This document shows positions 27,586 through 38,223 of a DNA stretch of 64,000 nucleotides, in pieces; the stretch's first letter is position 1; each line of letters opens with the position of its first letter. Source of the DNA: Lutibacter sp. A80 (GTDB lineage Bacteria > Bacteroidota > Bacteroidia > Flavobacteriales > Flavobacteriaceae); contig NZ_CP092480.1 in assembly GCF_022429645.1 (NCBI RefSeq), forward strand, positions 1,438,501 through 1,502,500, written 5' to 3'. The position numbers were made by a program, and so were the translations under genes. Below the pieces are notes generated by a model, which saw nothing but the letters and a program-made list of their open reading frames with translations, was not told the origin of the DNA and made no database searches.

Positions 27586-29652
27586 TTATTTTTTAATCAA
27601 ACTTATTGCAAAACCTCCACCAGCAGCAAGTTTTAATGTTTCCTTTGATTGATTATTTATCTCAATTTTTCTAATGTTTAAATCGGTTGGATTGTCATTC
27701 CAATGTGCATTTTTTCCATCTTCATAAACTGTTGCTTCATAGATTCCTTCATCTAAAAAACTAAAATCAATTGTCATTTCTCTAGAGTTTTCATCTGTAA
27801 TTCCACCAACAAACCAATTTTCTGAAGTACGTTCTTTACGTGCAATAGTAACAAAATCTCCTACTTCACCATTTAACACTTTTGTTTCTTGCCAATCTAC
27901 ACCAACATCTTTAATAAACTGTAATGCAGGATTTCCTTCATAATTTTCAATTAAATCTGCTGCCATTTGCACAGGACTATATATTACTACATACAATGCT
28001 AATTGTTGCGCTATAGTTGTATTTACTTGATTTTCTTTTTTCCATGCATCAAATTTAATATCAAAAATACCTGGTGTATAATCAATTGGTCCTGCCAACA
28101 TTCTTGTAAAAGCTACAATTGGCAAATGTTCTGGGGGATTTCCACCGTCGCTTGCCCAAGCATTAAATTCTTGTCCTCTTAAACCTTCTCTAGAAATGGT
28201 GTTAGGATATGTTCTGCGTAAACCTGTAGCCTTAATTGGCTCGTGAGCATTAATTGCTACTTGATATTTAGCTGCTTTTATAATTGCATTATTATATTGA
28301 TTTACCATATATTGACCGTGATGAAACTCTCCTTTTGGTAATATTTTACCAACATAACCTGTTTTTACAGTATGAATTCCTAAACTTTGCATTAAAGCAT
28401 AGGCCGTATCTTGTTGTTTTTCATAAGTTTCTGTTGCTGCTGAAGTTTCGTGATGCATTACAATTTCTACACCTTTTTCCTTTCCGTAACGTACAACTTC
28501 TTGTAAATCATAATCTGTATAAGGTGTTACAAAATCAAATACGCCTTCCCTATCTTCAAAACCTATCCAATGCTCCCAACCTGTATTCCAACCTTCCACT
28601 AATACAGCTCCAATATTATTTTTTGCTGAAAAATCTATAAAAGCTTTTGCGTTTTCTGTAGTTGCTCCATGTTTCCCTGAAGCCATATCCCAACTCGATT
28701 TCCCTAAGTGCATTTCCCACCATATACCGGTGTATTTTGTTGGTTTAAACCACGAAACATCACCTAATTTATTAGGTTCGTTTAAATTTAAAATTAAATT
28801 AGAAGCTATTAAATCTTTTGCTTCTTCAGCAATTTGAATAGTTCTCCAAGGCGTATTAAAAGGTACTTTTTGTTTTACTTTATAAGAAGTATTTTCTGAA
28901 CCAACCAATACACTTTTCATTGTAAAATTTGCAGGATCTACCTCTAATGTCATACCCGAATAATCTACCAAACTAGCTTCGTGAAAACTTAAATGCAATC
29001 CACTTTCAGTTTTCATAGTTACTGGTGTATTTACAGCATTGTTAGGAATGGCTGTTTGTGCTAAGTTTTCGTGATTAGCAAATTGTTTCGCATCTATTTC
29101 AGAAAATTTTGTAGTGTTATATAAATGCTCGTAAATATCCCAATCTCCAGGTATCCACCAAACTTTATGATCTCCTGTTAGTTTAAATTCTGTATTTTCT
29201 TCAGTTATTAAAACTTCAGATAGATATTCTTGTTTAGGGAACTCGTATCTAAATCCAATTCCATCATTATAAACCCTAAAAACTATATTTAATTTTCTTT
29301 TTAATTTTGAAGATTCTTGTAATTCAACTTTTAGCTCATTATAATTATTAAGAACATTTAATTGTTCTCCCCAAGGCATTTTCCAAGTCTCATTAAAACT
29401 AGAGCTTGTTGTATTTATAATTTCAAAGTTATCTTTTAAAGCCATTTCTCTTGCAAAATTAAACCCTAAAGTTGATGTGTTTATTACGTCTGTATTTTTA
29501 TACATAACTTTGTAAGTTGGTGCTCCTGTTGAAGATATTTCAAAATTAACTTGTACATTTTCATTTGGAGAAACAACGGTAGTTATCTCTTTTTTTGAAC
29601 ACGAAAAAAAAGTGATACTCAACAGCACAATGGCAAATTTTATATATTTCAT
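27586..29652 (-). CDS. susB: GH97 alpha-glucosidase, SusB-like, lipoprotein
   Basis: A 688-residue protein with a lipoprotein signal ending SITFFSC (Cys18). The catalytic set matches the inverting GH97 type: Glu402 in MHHETS, Glu471 in NAHEP, Glu495 in RGQEFN. Their spacing (69 and 24) is the same as that of the known SusB residues as I recall them (439, 508, 532). An N-terminal beta-supersandwich, a TIM barrel from about 280 and a C-terminal beta domain are expected. It releases glucose from maltooligosaccharides, probably in the periplasm. Lipidation differs from soluble SusB. Confidence 0.94.
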   Translation of the reverse strand: MKYIKFAIVLLSITFFSCSKKEITTVVSPNENVQVNFEISSTGAPTYKVMYKNTDVINTSTLGFNFAREMALKDNFEIINTTSSSFNETWKMPWGEQLNVLNNYNELKVELQESSKLKRKLNIVFRVYNDGIGFRYEFPKQEYLSEVLITEENTEFKLTGDHKVWWIPGDWDIYEHLYNTTKFSEIDAKQFANHENLAQTAIPNNAVNTPVTMKTESGLHLSFHEASLVDYSGMTLEVDPANFTMKSVLVGSENTSYKVKQKVPFNTPWRTIQIAEEAKDLIASNLILNLNEPNKLGDVSWFKPTKYTGIWWEMHLGKSSWDMASGKHGATTENAKAFIDFSAKNNIGAVLVEGWNTGWEHWIGFEDREGVFDFVTPYTDYDLQEVVRYGKEKGVEIVMHHETSAATETYEKQQDTAYALMQSLGIHTVKTGYVGKILPKGEFHHGQYMVNQYNNAIIKAAKYQVAINAHEPIKATGLRRTYPNTISREGLRGQEFNAWASDGGNPPEHLPIVAFTRMLAGPIDYTPGIFDIKFDAWKKENQVNTTIAQQLALYVVIYSPVQMAADLIENYEGNPALQFIKDVGVDWQETKVLNGEVGDFVTIARKERTSENWFVGGITDENSREMTIDFSFLDEGIYEATVYEDGKNAHWNDNPTDLNIRKIEINNQSKETLKLAAGGGFAISLIKK

Positions 29653-29712
29653 ATTATTTAATTTATAATTAAAACAAACTAAAGACTTTAAACATTTTAT
29701 AATTGATAAAAT

Positions 29713-31374
29713 TTATTTTTTTTCTAATAATGCTATTGTAAATTCTGAATTTAACTTCACATTTCCATTTTTAACAACTACTTCTTTTCCCGAATACGCA
29801 TCTTTTAAAACAGTTCCTTCTGAAAATAAAGTACCAATATGTACTATTTTTTCACCTGCATTTAAATCTAATCCCACAATTACAGAGTCGTTAAAATTTT
29901 CTTTTGAAAAAGTACGTTGAAAAACATAAGGCTCTTTTGAAATCATTTTATGAATTCCTGCTCCAACACTTGGATGTTTCGCTCTAAATTTCCCTAGTTT
30001 TTGCCAATGAGTTAAAATCTCTTGAGTTTTTGCATCATTTCCAATAGCATCCCAATTCATTAAAGAACGTAAGTTTGCATCTCCATTTGCTCCTTCAACA
30101 ACTAATTCTCTTGCGGATTCATCTCCATAGTATATTTGTGAAGAACCTGGACATAATAATAATTTAGTTGCAGATTCAAAAGGTTTTGTACGTTCCTTAT
30201 CAAATGGCTGTCCATCGTCGTGAGAACTCACATAATTTAAAATTCCAAAACCATCTAATTCATTATTTAGAATACTATCATATCTAGAAAATAGTTCTTC
30301 ATAAGTGTTTTGAGCGGCATTCCATTTGAATTCGAAATTAATTTGGCTGGTAAATTTATCATCAAAATAATTGACTTTTTTATCTCCAAAATCAAAATAT
30401 TTACCACCTGAAATTCCATAATTATAAATTTCACCTACTAAATAAAAATCATTATCATCTAGTACTTTTTCAGGATTATTCACCTTAAATTCAGCAAAAG
30501 CAGCATCGCAAACAGATTTAAAATCTTGCCAAACACCTTCTTCTGTATGCTTTACAGTATCTGCTCTATAACCATCAATCCCAAACTCGGTAATATAGTC
30601 TGAAAGCCATTTCATAATATAATATTTTGGCGCTCTCGGATATCCTGTTTTAGCAAAAAATGCATCTAATTCTTTTACTTCTTGCTCGTATCTTCCTTCA
30701 GCTTTCCATTTTTCAACCAATTGTTTTGGCAATTCTACACTTTCTGTACTTTCTGTTCTAATGTCTGGTAAATTTTTAACCAAAGTACAACTAACTGTAG
30801 ATTCGTAATCTTGATAACTACATTGTGGCTCCGTTCTTACCCAATTTTCAGGAAAAACTGTATCAACTTCAGTAACTGGCCCTGTATGATTTATAACTGC
30901 ATCCAACACAATTCGAATACCATTTTTATGTGCAATTGCAACCAACTTTTTTAGATCTTCTTTAGTTCCAAAATTAGGATCTAGAGCTGTCCAGTCGCTA
31001 GTCCAATAACCATGAAATCCATACGAAAGTCCTGTTCCTTCATCTACAGCTCCGTGAATTTGTTCTACAATTGGCGTCATCCAAATAGCATTAACTCCTA
31101 AATTATTAAAATAACCTTCTTCAATTTTTGCTATTACTCCTTTTATATCTCCACCTTTAAAACCACGTAATTTTGCGGCTTTTTCGGTTCTTTCAAAATT
31201 AATATCGTTTGAAGGATCTCCATTGTTAAAACGATCTGTTAACATAAAATAGATATTCGCATTTTCCCAAATAAAAGGAATTGCTGCTTCTGAAACTTTT
31301 ACGGCAGAATCTGTTTTTTCTTTACAACTAAATAATGTAATACATACGATTAAAAGAAAACTATATTTTTTCAT
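29713..31374 (-). CDS. GH13 alpha-amylase family lipoprotein
   Basis: A 553-residue protein with a lipoprotein signal ending ITLFSC (Cys17). The GH13 regions are RIVLDAVINHTG; nucleophile Asp272 in GIDGYRADTVKHTE; Glu315 in LVGEIYNYG; and Asp386 in SSHDDGQ. The early text ANIYFMLTDRFNNGDPSNDI is typical of secreted alpha-amylases. It cuts internal alpha-1,4 bonds. It is two bases from the GH31 gene, so cotranscription is certain in practice. Confidence 0.94.
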   Translation of the reverse strand: MKKYSFLLIVCITLFSCKEKTDSAVKVSEAAIPFIWENANIYFMLTDRFNNGDPSNDINFERTEKAAKLRGFKGGDIKGVIAKIEEGYFNNLGVNAIWMTPIVEQIHGAVDEGTGLSYGFHGYWTSDWTALDPNFGTKEDLKKLVAIAHKNGIRIVLDAVINHTGPVTEVDTVFPENWVRTEPQCSYQDYESTVSCTLVKNLPDIRTESTESVELPKQLVEKWKAEGRYEQEVKELDAFFAKTGYPRAPKYYIMKWLSDYITEFGIDGYRADTVKHTEEGVWQDFKSVCDAAFAEFKVNNPEKVLDDNDFYLVGEIYNYGISGGKYFDFGDKKVNYFDDKFTSQINFEFKWNAAQNTYEELFSRYDSILNNELDGFGILNYVSSHDDGQPFDKERTKPFESATKLLLCPGSSQIYYGDESARELVVEGANGDANLRSLMNWDAIGNDAKTQEILTHWQKLGKFRAKHPSVGAGIHKMISKEPYVFQRTFSKENFNDSVIVGLDLNAGEKIVHIGTLFSEGTVLKDAYSGKEVVVKNGNVKLNSEFTIALLEKK

Positions 31375-31376
31375 CT

Positions 31377-33755
31377 TTAAAATTTTATTGTCACTTCAAA
31401 TTCTTTTGAAGTATTCCACGTTATTGGAATAGTTACTGTATTATTTTTTGAATTATAACCCCCATTTTTTATATGCTCTTTGTTTAACTTCACTTTTTTA
31501 GGAAATTTAGTAACGTTATGGATAATTAAATTTATGTTTTTTATTGAAGTTTGAAATTCACTTCCTGTTTTTGCTTCAAAATCTATGTTAAACCAACGTT
31601 TTTCTTGTTCCGCTTCAAACGTTAAAATTTCATACATTCCTTTTTCAAAAGCATCTTTTGTAGCTCCATCATCATTGTATAAATCATATTCAGTTTTACG
31701 AACGCTTTCATCATAATAAAAATGTAAATCAAACGTATTTAAATTGTAATTTGAAGTATTTTGTATTGGTTCAATCATTGGAATAAAAGCACCTCCACGA
31801 ATATATGTTGGAATACTTTCTGCTTCTAACTGAACCTGTTTTGTTTGACCTCCTTCAATTTTTTCATCTGTATAAAAGTCAAACCAATTAGAACCTTTTG
31901 GAAACACTACTTCTTGTACTTTAATTTCTGGAGAAATAACTGGACTCACTAAAAATGAATCTCCCCACAAATATGTTTTATCAATCTCAATTAAACTGTT
32001 ATCTTCAAAAAATAATGGACGCATTAATAAACTTCCATTTATACTATTTTCAAAAGCTAAGTTGTAATTATAAGGCAATAAACTATAACGTAATTCAATA
32101 GCTTTTTTTGCCAATGCTTTTGTTTTTGATTCTCTAAATACAGGCTCTGAAGGAACTTCTTCTTGGGCATGTGGACGATAAATTGGTTGAAAAACACCAT
32201 ATTGCAACCAACGCGCATACAATTCATCATCTAAATTATCTCCTGCAAATCCTCCTAAATCTGAATGCATATAAGCTAAACCTTGCATTCCCATTTGCAA
32301 TGAAATTTCCATTTGCGATTTTAAGCCTCCCCAGGTTCTATTTACATCGCCAGACCAAGGAATCATCCCATAATGTTGTGAACCAGAATAACCTGCACGC
32401 ATTAAAATAAACGGACGCTCATTAGGAAATTCATTTTCATACCCTTTAGCTATTAACTTAGCCCACTCATGTCCATAAATATTATGCACCTCATCTGCTG
32501 TTCCTGTGTGGTGTAATAAATCTGATGGATGCACCTCTGGCTCACCTAAATCGCCCCACCAACCAGCTACTCCATAACTTTTTAAATTTTTATAAATATT
32601 CCAAAACCATTGATTTCCTTCTGGATTAAAAATATCTATAATTCCGGTATTTCCAAAGTAAAAATCGTACGTATAAGGTTTTCCTTCGCTATTTTTACCT
32701 AAAATTCCTGCTTCAACAGCTTCGTTCCAACGATTAGAAGTTGTTAATACAAAAGGCTCTGAAATTAGAATGGTTTTAACACCTTTTTTCTTTAAATCGG
32801 AAATCATTTTTTTAGGATTAGGAAACGAATCTCTATCAAATTTTAAGTTCCCCATAGTTCCTTTCATTTCTTTACCAAACCAAAATAAATCTAAAATAAC
32901 TGCATCAACTGGTATTTCTTCATTTAAAAACTTATCGATAGTTGCAACAGTTTCCTTCTGCGAATGGTATCCAAATCTACTTGAAAAATTCCCTAAAGCC
33001 CAACGTGGAATTAAAGGTTGAAATCCTGTTAAAGCAGTGTAATTTTCAACAACTTCTTCCCAATTATCACCTGCTATAATTTGGTATGTTTTACGTCCGG
33101 AAATAGTTTCATAAGCAAGTGTGTTTGTTTTTTTACTATCCAAATCTAAATAGCCAATTGGAGCATTATCAAAATGAATGGCATACATTTTTGAAGAATA
33201 TACAACTGGAATGGTAAAATTCATTAATTCAGAATTTGTTTCGTAACCGTAATGCGCTCTATTGTATAACTGTAAGCGATTACCTCTACGATTCATTCCT
33301 AAAACACGAGCGCCTCCTCCCATTAAAATCTCGTCTTCTGTTAAATTAAAATCTAGCACTTCAAATTCTTCATTTTTAGAATAGCCATTTTTTTCTGAAG
33401 TTAATAAATTACCTTCGTAATAATATGAAACTTGAAATGGTACGTGTGAAATTTTTACTGAAATATCCAGCATTTTAATCTCCGTTAAGTTAGCCGTTTC
33501 AATTATTTCCATTTCAACAGCTTTAGTTTTTAAAACTACAGCGTGCGAATTTGAGTTGAATATTTCACCTTTTGGAATAAATGAAGTCTCTATTATTTCG
33601 TTCCCATAAGGCTGAAATCTGTAAAGCCCATCATTTGTTTTAACTTCAACATAATTTTTATGTTTTGTAATGCCTTCAAATTTTCTAGTTGAGTTTTGGG
33701 AAAAACCAATAAAATTAATGCAGAAAATTAATAGAAGTAATTTTATTTTTTTCAT
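31377..33755 (-). CDS. GH31 alpha-glucosidase
   Basis: A 792-residue protein with a signal peptide ending IGFSQ, Gln20 probably becoming the N-terminus. GH31 signatures: nucleophile Asp402 in GWWGDLGEPEVHP, acid/base Asp470 in WSGDVNRTWGGL, and upstream LDLFWFGKEMKGTMGN. N-terminal galactose-mutarotase-like and C-terminal beta domains (PTYIRGGAFIPM) complete the family layout. It probably acts in the periplasm on alpha-1,4 or alpha-1,6 glucosides; linkage preference cannot be read. Confidence 0.94.
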   Translation of the reverse strand: MKKIKLLLLIFCINFIGFSQNSTRKFEGITKHKNYVEVKTNDGLYRFQPYGNEIIETSFIPKGEIFNSNSHAVVLKTKAVEMEIIETANLTEIKMLDISVKISHVPFQVSYYYEGNLLTSEKNGYSKNEEFEVLDFNLTEDEILMGGGARVLGMNRRGNRLQLYNRAHYGYETNSELMNFTIPVVYSSKMYAIHFDNAPIGYLDLDSKKTNTLAYETISGRKTYQIIAGDNWEEVVENYTALTGFQPLIPRWALGNFSSRFGYHSQKETVATIDKFLNEEIPVDAVILDLFWFGKEMKGTMGNLKFDRDSFPNPKKMISDLKKKGVKTILISEPFVLTTSNRWNEAVEAGILGKNSEGKPYTYDFYFGNTGIIDIFNPEGNQWFWNIYKNLKSYGVAGWWGDLGEPEVHPSDLLHHTGTADEVHNIYGHEWAKLIAKGYENEFPNERPFILMRAGYSGSQHYGMIPWSGDVNRTWGGLKSQMEISLQMGMQGLAYMHSDLGGFAGDNLDDELYARWLQYGVFQPIYRPHAQEEVPSEPVFRESKTKALAKKAIELRYSLLPYNYNLAFENSINGSLLMRPLFFEDNSLIEIDKTYLWGDSFLVSPVISPEIKVQEVVFPKGSNWFDFYTDEKIEGGQTKQVQLEAESIPTYIRGGAFIPMIEPIQNTSNYNLNTFDLHFYYDESVRKTEYDLYNDDGATKDAFEKGMYEILTFEAEQEKRWFNIDFEAKTGSEFQTSIKNINLIIHNVTKFPKKVKLNKEHIKNGGYNSKNNTVTIPITWNTSKEFEVTIKF

Positions 33756-33839
33756 TTAAATATTTTTTTACTCTTTTAAAATAAATTAAGGATAACCAGC
33801 TAACTCACCTTATAATTAAAACAATTGGCTTTATTTCTT

Positions 33840-35705
33840 TTATATTTTTGTTGTTAAAATAGTAATGCCTTTTGAATTTAATTTTAAAGAAGTATTCCAA
33901 ATAAATTCTTTTTTAGAAATTATATTTTTCACCTTTTTTCCTTGTAAACCAATTTCTTCAAATTTATTTAAATCCAGTTCTATAGTTTTTTCGTTTTTAT
34001 TTAAAATCACGGCAACTACCTCATCACCTAATAATCTAAACAACACGTAAACACCGTTATCTGGTGCAAAATGCACCGTTTTTCCTGAATGAATTGCTTC
34101 ACTATTTTTACGATAATTTAAGACTTTTTTTAAATACAATTGCATTTCTTGCTGTTTTTCTGACAAGCCTTTTCCTGTAAATGCATTTATTTTATCAGTG
34201 TGCCAACCTCCTGGAAAATCGGATCTAATTAAACCGTGATCACCGGGTTTTGCCGTATCGTTTAACAACACTTCAGTACCGTAATATATTTGAGCAATTC
34301 TAGGTAGAGCCAAAATATAGCCCAATGCCATTTTTGTATTTACAAAATCTTCATTTAGCTGTGTAAAAATGCGACTCATATCATGATTGTCTGGAAAAAT
34401 CATAATTTTACTAGGGTTTGCATACGAAAAATCGTTTGCTAAACCTTCATACATTTTTACAAAACCTGTATCCCAACTTTCCGCTTCATTTAAAGCATTT
34501 ACTATAGCATGTTGCATTGGAAAATCCATTGTTGAAGTTAAATTACTTTGGTAACCATCTTTATTTAGTTGTCCTTTTTGCCAATAGCCAATCAATAATG
34601 GATTTAAACTCCACTCCTCGCCTACAATACTAAAATTAGGGTACTCATTCATAATTGCACCTGCCCAATTACTCATAAAATCTTTATCTGGATAAGGATA
34701 TGTATCTTGACGAATTCCGCCTAAATCTAACATTTCAACCCACCAAATACTATTTTGAATTAAATAATTTGCAACCAAAGGATTTTTCTGATTTAAATCT
34801 GGCATGGCAGAAACAAACCAACCTTCATTCATTAAATTTTTATCTTTCTCTGAGGCGTAATTATCTTGATTTACAGTTCTTCTATGATTTGTAATTACTA
34901 GTTCTCCGTTTAAAAATTCTTCTTGATAATTAATCCATTCTTTAGATGGTAAATCGTGCATCCACCAATGCTCAATACCAATATGGTTTGCCACTTGATC
35001 CATTACAAATTTTAATCCTTTTGCTTTAGATTTTGTAGCCAATTCAATATACTCATCCATTGTTCCAAAACGAGGATCTGGATTATAAAAATCTGTAATT
35101 GCATATCCGTGATATGAACTCTCTTCCATATCGTTTTCTAAAACAGGAGTTGCCCAAATTGCTGTAAACCCCATATCAGAAATATAATCTAAATGCGCTG
35201 TAATTCCTTTTATATCGCCACCATGACGTGCATAGTCATCCTTTCTGTCAATTTTAGTTTCACGCATTCCTTCAACAATATCGTTTAGTGGATCTGCATT
35301 TGCAAAACGATCAGGTGTAATTAAATAAATAGCATCTGAACTGTCGAAACCCTTTCTAAGTTTCGAATCTTTTTTTCGCTCTTTTAGTTCGTAATCAACA
35401 CTAAAATTATTGTCTTTTCCTTTTTTACTGAAATCTATTTTAAAAAAACCAATAAGAGCTTTTGAAACATCAACAGTTAAAAAAACATAGTTTTTATTAT
35501 CCGTTTTTTTTATTTCTTTCAAATTAACAAACTCACTACTAATTGAAGGAGTATATGTTGCTATTTCGTCTCCATAAACTAATAATTCAACTTTATTATG
35601 CTGCATACCAACCCACCAATTTGGCGGTTCAACTCTCTTCACTTTTTGGGCAAATACATTTAAACTAGCCATAAACAATAGTATAAATAAGTAGTTAATT
35701 TTCAT
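33840..35705 (-). CDS. susA: SusA-like GH13 neopullulanase/cyclomaltodextrinase
   Basis: A 621-residue protein with a signal peptide ending LNVFAQ (Gln20). Residues about 22-110 form the cyclomaltodextrinase N-terminal domain (RVEPPNWWVGMQHNKVELLV). The catalytic domain has FVMDQVANHIG, nucleophile Asp334 in GGIRQDTYPY, Glu363 in IVGEEWS and Asp442 in FPDNHDMSR. GIRQDTYPY is diagnostic of the SusA/cyclomaltodextrinase subgroup. It degrades imported maltooligosaccharides or cyclodextrins in the periplasm. Confidence 0.94.
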   Translation of the reverse strand: MKINYLFILLFMASLNVFAQKVKRVEPPNWWVGMQHNKVELLVYGDEIATYTPSISSEFVNLKEIKKTDNKNYVFLTVDVSKALIGFFKIDFSKKGKDNNFSVDYELKERKKDSKLRKGFDSSDAIYLITPDRFANADPLNDIVEGMRETKIDRKDDYARHGGDIKGITAHLDYISDMGFTAIWATPVLENDMEESSYHGYAITDFYNPDPRFGTMDEYIELATKSKAKGLKFVMDQVANHIGIEHWWMHDLPSKEWINYQEEFLNGELVITNHRRTVNQDNYASEKDKNLMNEGWFVSAMPDLNQKNPLVANYLIQNSIWWVEMLDLGGIRQDTYPYPDKDFMSNWAGAIMNEYPNFSIVGEEWSLNPLLIGYWQKGQLNKDGYQSNLTSTMDFPMQHAIVNALNEAESWDTGFVKMYEGLANDFSYANPSKIMIFPDNHDMSRIFTQLNEDFVNTKMALGYILALPRIAQIYYGTEVLLNDTAKPGDHGLIRSDFPGGWHTDKINAFTGKGLSEKQQEMQLYLKKVLNYRKNSEAIHSGKTVHFAPDNGVYVLFRLLGDEVVAVILNKNEKTIELDLNKFEEIGLQGKKVKNIISKKEFIWNTSLKLNSKGITILTTKI

Positions 35706-35775
35706 CTATATTTTTTTTAATAAACTCAAATATTATTACTGCATAAACAGAAATATATTTTTAAAGACACAAAAC

Positions 35776-35801
35776 CTAACAGGTTTTTTAAAACCTGTTA
35801 G
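35776..35801. repeat. Perfect hairpin between the GH65 and susA genes
   Basis: Arms ctaacaggttt and aaacctgttag, 11 bases and perfect, with a 4-base loop. It is only weakly followed by T on either strand, so it is a poor terminator. It may instead be an mRNA stability or processing hairpin in the 207-base gap that splits the cytoplasmic trio of genes from the exported enzyme genes. Confidence 0.65.
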
Positions 35802-35912
35802 ACTTACAATAAGTATTAAAACCTATTTTGATAACCCAATTGTTATCGCTCTAATTTCACTATTTATAGATTCCTTACTACTCACTACTCAGGAATAACA
35901 ATAAACAATTAT

Positions 35913-38219
35913 TTATACAACAACAATTTTATTTGAAGGAATTGAAATTTCTTTGCCATTAACTAACATCGTAATTTCATTAGCAGATTCATTTAAAAAT
36001 TTACATTCCTTTTGACTTTTATAAACTTTAATAATATTTCCTCTAAAATTAATAGTAAACGAGTACGATTTCCATTCTGCTGGTATTTGAGGATTAAATG
36101 CTAAAACGCCATCTTCCCAAATACGCATACCTCCAAAACCTTGTACAACAGACATCCAAGTTCCGGCCATACTTGTAATATGACACCCTTCGTGAACTTC
36201 GTGATTGTAATCGTCTAAATCTAAACGTGCTGTACGTAAATACTGTTCGTATGCTTTAGGCATTCTATCTATTGAAGCTGCTAAAATTGAATGTACGCAA
36301 GGAGATAATGATGATTCGTGTACGGTTAATGGTTCGTAAAAGTCGAAATGTTTTTCTAATTCTTTGGCACTAAATTTATTTTCAAAAAAGTAAAAACATT
36401 GTAAAACATCGGCTTGCTTTATATAACAAGAACGCAATATTCTATCCCAAGACCATTTTTGGTTGATTGGTCTTTCTGTTTTAGGTAAATCTTTTACAGG
36501 TATAATTTCTTTATCTAAAAAACCGTCTTGCTGAAGATAAATTTGTTTTTCTTCATCAAAAGGAAAATACATATTATCAGATACTTGTAACCACTCTGAA
36601 GTTTCTTGAGCAGTTAAATTAGTTTTTGCAATAATACGTTCAAAATCGTTTGTATATTCTTTTTTTACTCTATTTAAACTATCAACAGTGTATTCTATAC
36701 ACCATTTTGCTAAATAATTGGTGTAAAAATTATTATTGATGTTATTTTCGTATTCATTTGGACCTGTTACTCCTAAAATTACATATTTGTTTTTAGCTTT
36801 AGAAAAATTAGCTCTTTGATGCCAAAAACGCGCAATAGCAATCATAACTTCCAATCCATTTTTTGGAATATATTCAAAGTCTTGGGTGTAATTTACATAG
36901 TTATAAATTCCATAAACCATAGCTCCATTTCTATGAATTTCTTCAAAAGTAATTTCCCATTCGTTATGACATTCTTCACCGTTCATAGTTACCATTGGAT
37001 ACAATGCTGCTCCGTTTTTAAAGCCTAGTTTTTCAGCATTTTCAATAGCTTTATCTAGCTGATTGTAACGGTATAACAATAAGTTTTTAGCAACTTTATC
37101 ATCTTTTGTAGCCATATAAAAAGGAATACAATATGCTTCTGTATCCCAATACGTACTTCCACCATATTTTTCTCCAGTAAATCCTTTAGGACCAATATTT
37201 AAACGTGCATCTGTACCCAAATAAGTTTGGTTTAATTGAAAAATATTAAAACGAATTCCTTGTTGAGCTTTAACATCTCCTTCGATAACAATATCAGCTG
37301 TTTTCCAAATATTAGCCCAAGCTTTAATTTGTGTATCTAAAAGTGCTTGAAAACCTAATTCACAGGCATTTTGAACATTTGAAAGTGAAGCTGTATTTAA
37401 TGTTTCATTTTTATAATTTAAAGAACTTACATAACTACCAAATTTATAAATTGTAGCTACATCTCCTTCTTTTACATTTATTTTATAAATATAAGTTAGC
37501 TTTTTTTCTTCAACTTTAGTTTCTTGAGGAATTGAAATTTCTTCATTATTAAGAGCCAATGCTATTTGCATAGCCGTACTAACATGAAACTCTGTTTTTA
37601 ATGTTTTTGAAAGAATACAACCACTATTTTCACCTTCAACAATTTCTAAAATTTCCCAAAAGAATTCATCATAATTAGAATCTTCATTCTCAATACCTGC
37701 GTCTATATAAGGCGCGTAGGTAATTTCACCTGAAAAATTAAGTGCTTTTATGTGGTATTCAATAGCTCCTGTTTCATTAAAATCTATACTAACAAAACGT
37801 TTTGCGGTAACTTCAATTTGTTCTCCTGTGTTTAATTCAGCTTTAAAAGAACGACCTAACCAACCTTCTTTCATATTTAACTCTCGCTTAAAGTTGGAAA
37901 CTTTACAGGTATTTAAATCAAACTTTGTTCCGTTGATTGTTATATGAATTCCGATCCAATTTGGTGCATTTAAAACTTTTGCAAAATACTCTGGATAACC
38001 ATTTTTCCACCACCCTACACGAGTTTTATCTGGATAATAAATTCCGCCAATATAACTTCCTTGAAAAGTGCTACCCGAATAGTCTTCTTCGAAATTTGCA
38101 CGTTGTCCCATGGATCCGTTTCCAATACTAAACAAACTTTCAGAAGCTTCAACATTTTCAGCATTAAATCCTTCTTCTAAAATTGACCACTCGTTTGGTA
38201 TAATATAGTTTTTGTTCAT
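35913..38219 (-). CDS. GH65 maltose phosphorylase
   Basis: A 768-residue protein without a signal peptide. The general acid Glu489 lies in VTGPNEYENNINNN, the GH65 site; other family text is WDTEAYCIPFYM, HRNGAMVYGIYNY, WSWDRILRSCYIKQADVLQ and SSLSPCVHSILA. The family cleaves an alpha-glucoside with phosphate to give beta-glucose 1-phosphate. The beta-phosphoglucomutase gene four bases upstream and the maltodextrin context support maltose as substrate over trehalose or kojibiose. Cytoplasmic. Confidence 0.92.
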   Translation of the reverse strand: MNKNYIIPNEWSILEEGFNAENVEASESLFSIGNGSMGQRANFEEDYSGSTFQGSYIGGIYYPDKTRVGWWKNGYPEYFAKVLNAPNWIGIHITINGTKFDLNTCKVSNFKRELNMKEGWLGRSFKAELNTGEQIEVTAKRFVSIDFNETGAIEYHIKALNFSGEITYAPYIDAGIENEDSNYDEFFWEILEIVEGENSGCILSKTLKTEFHVSTAMQIALALNNEEISIPQETKVEEKKLTYIYKINVKEGDVATIYKFGSYVSSLNYKNETLNTASLSNVQNACELGFQALLDTQIKAWANIWKTADIVIEGDVKAQQGIRFNIFQLNQTYLGTDARLNIGPKGFTGEKYGGSTYWDTEAYCIPFYMATKDDKVAKNLLLYRYNQLDKAIENAEKLGFKNGAALYPMVTMNGEECHNEWEITFEEIHRNGAMVYGIYNYVNYTQDFEYIPKNGLEVMIAIARFWHQRANFSKAKNKYVILGVTGPNEYENNINNNFYTNYLAKWCIEYTVDSLNRVKKEYTNDFERIIAKTNLTAQETSEWLQVSDNMYFPFDEEKQIYLQQDGFLDKEIIPVKDLPKTERPINQKWSWDRILRSCYIKQADVLQCFYFFENKFSAKELEKHFDFYEPLTVHESSLSPCVHSILAASIDRMPKAYEQYLRTARLDLDDYNHEVHEGCHITSMAGTWMSVVQGFGGMRIWEDGVLAFNPQIPAEWKSYSFTINFRGNIIKVYKSQKECKFLNESANEITMLVNGKEISIPSNKIVVV

Positions 38220-38223
38220 AATC

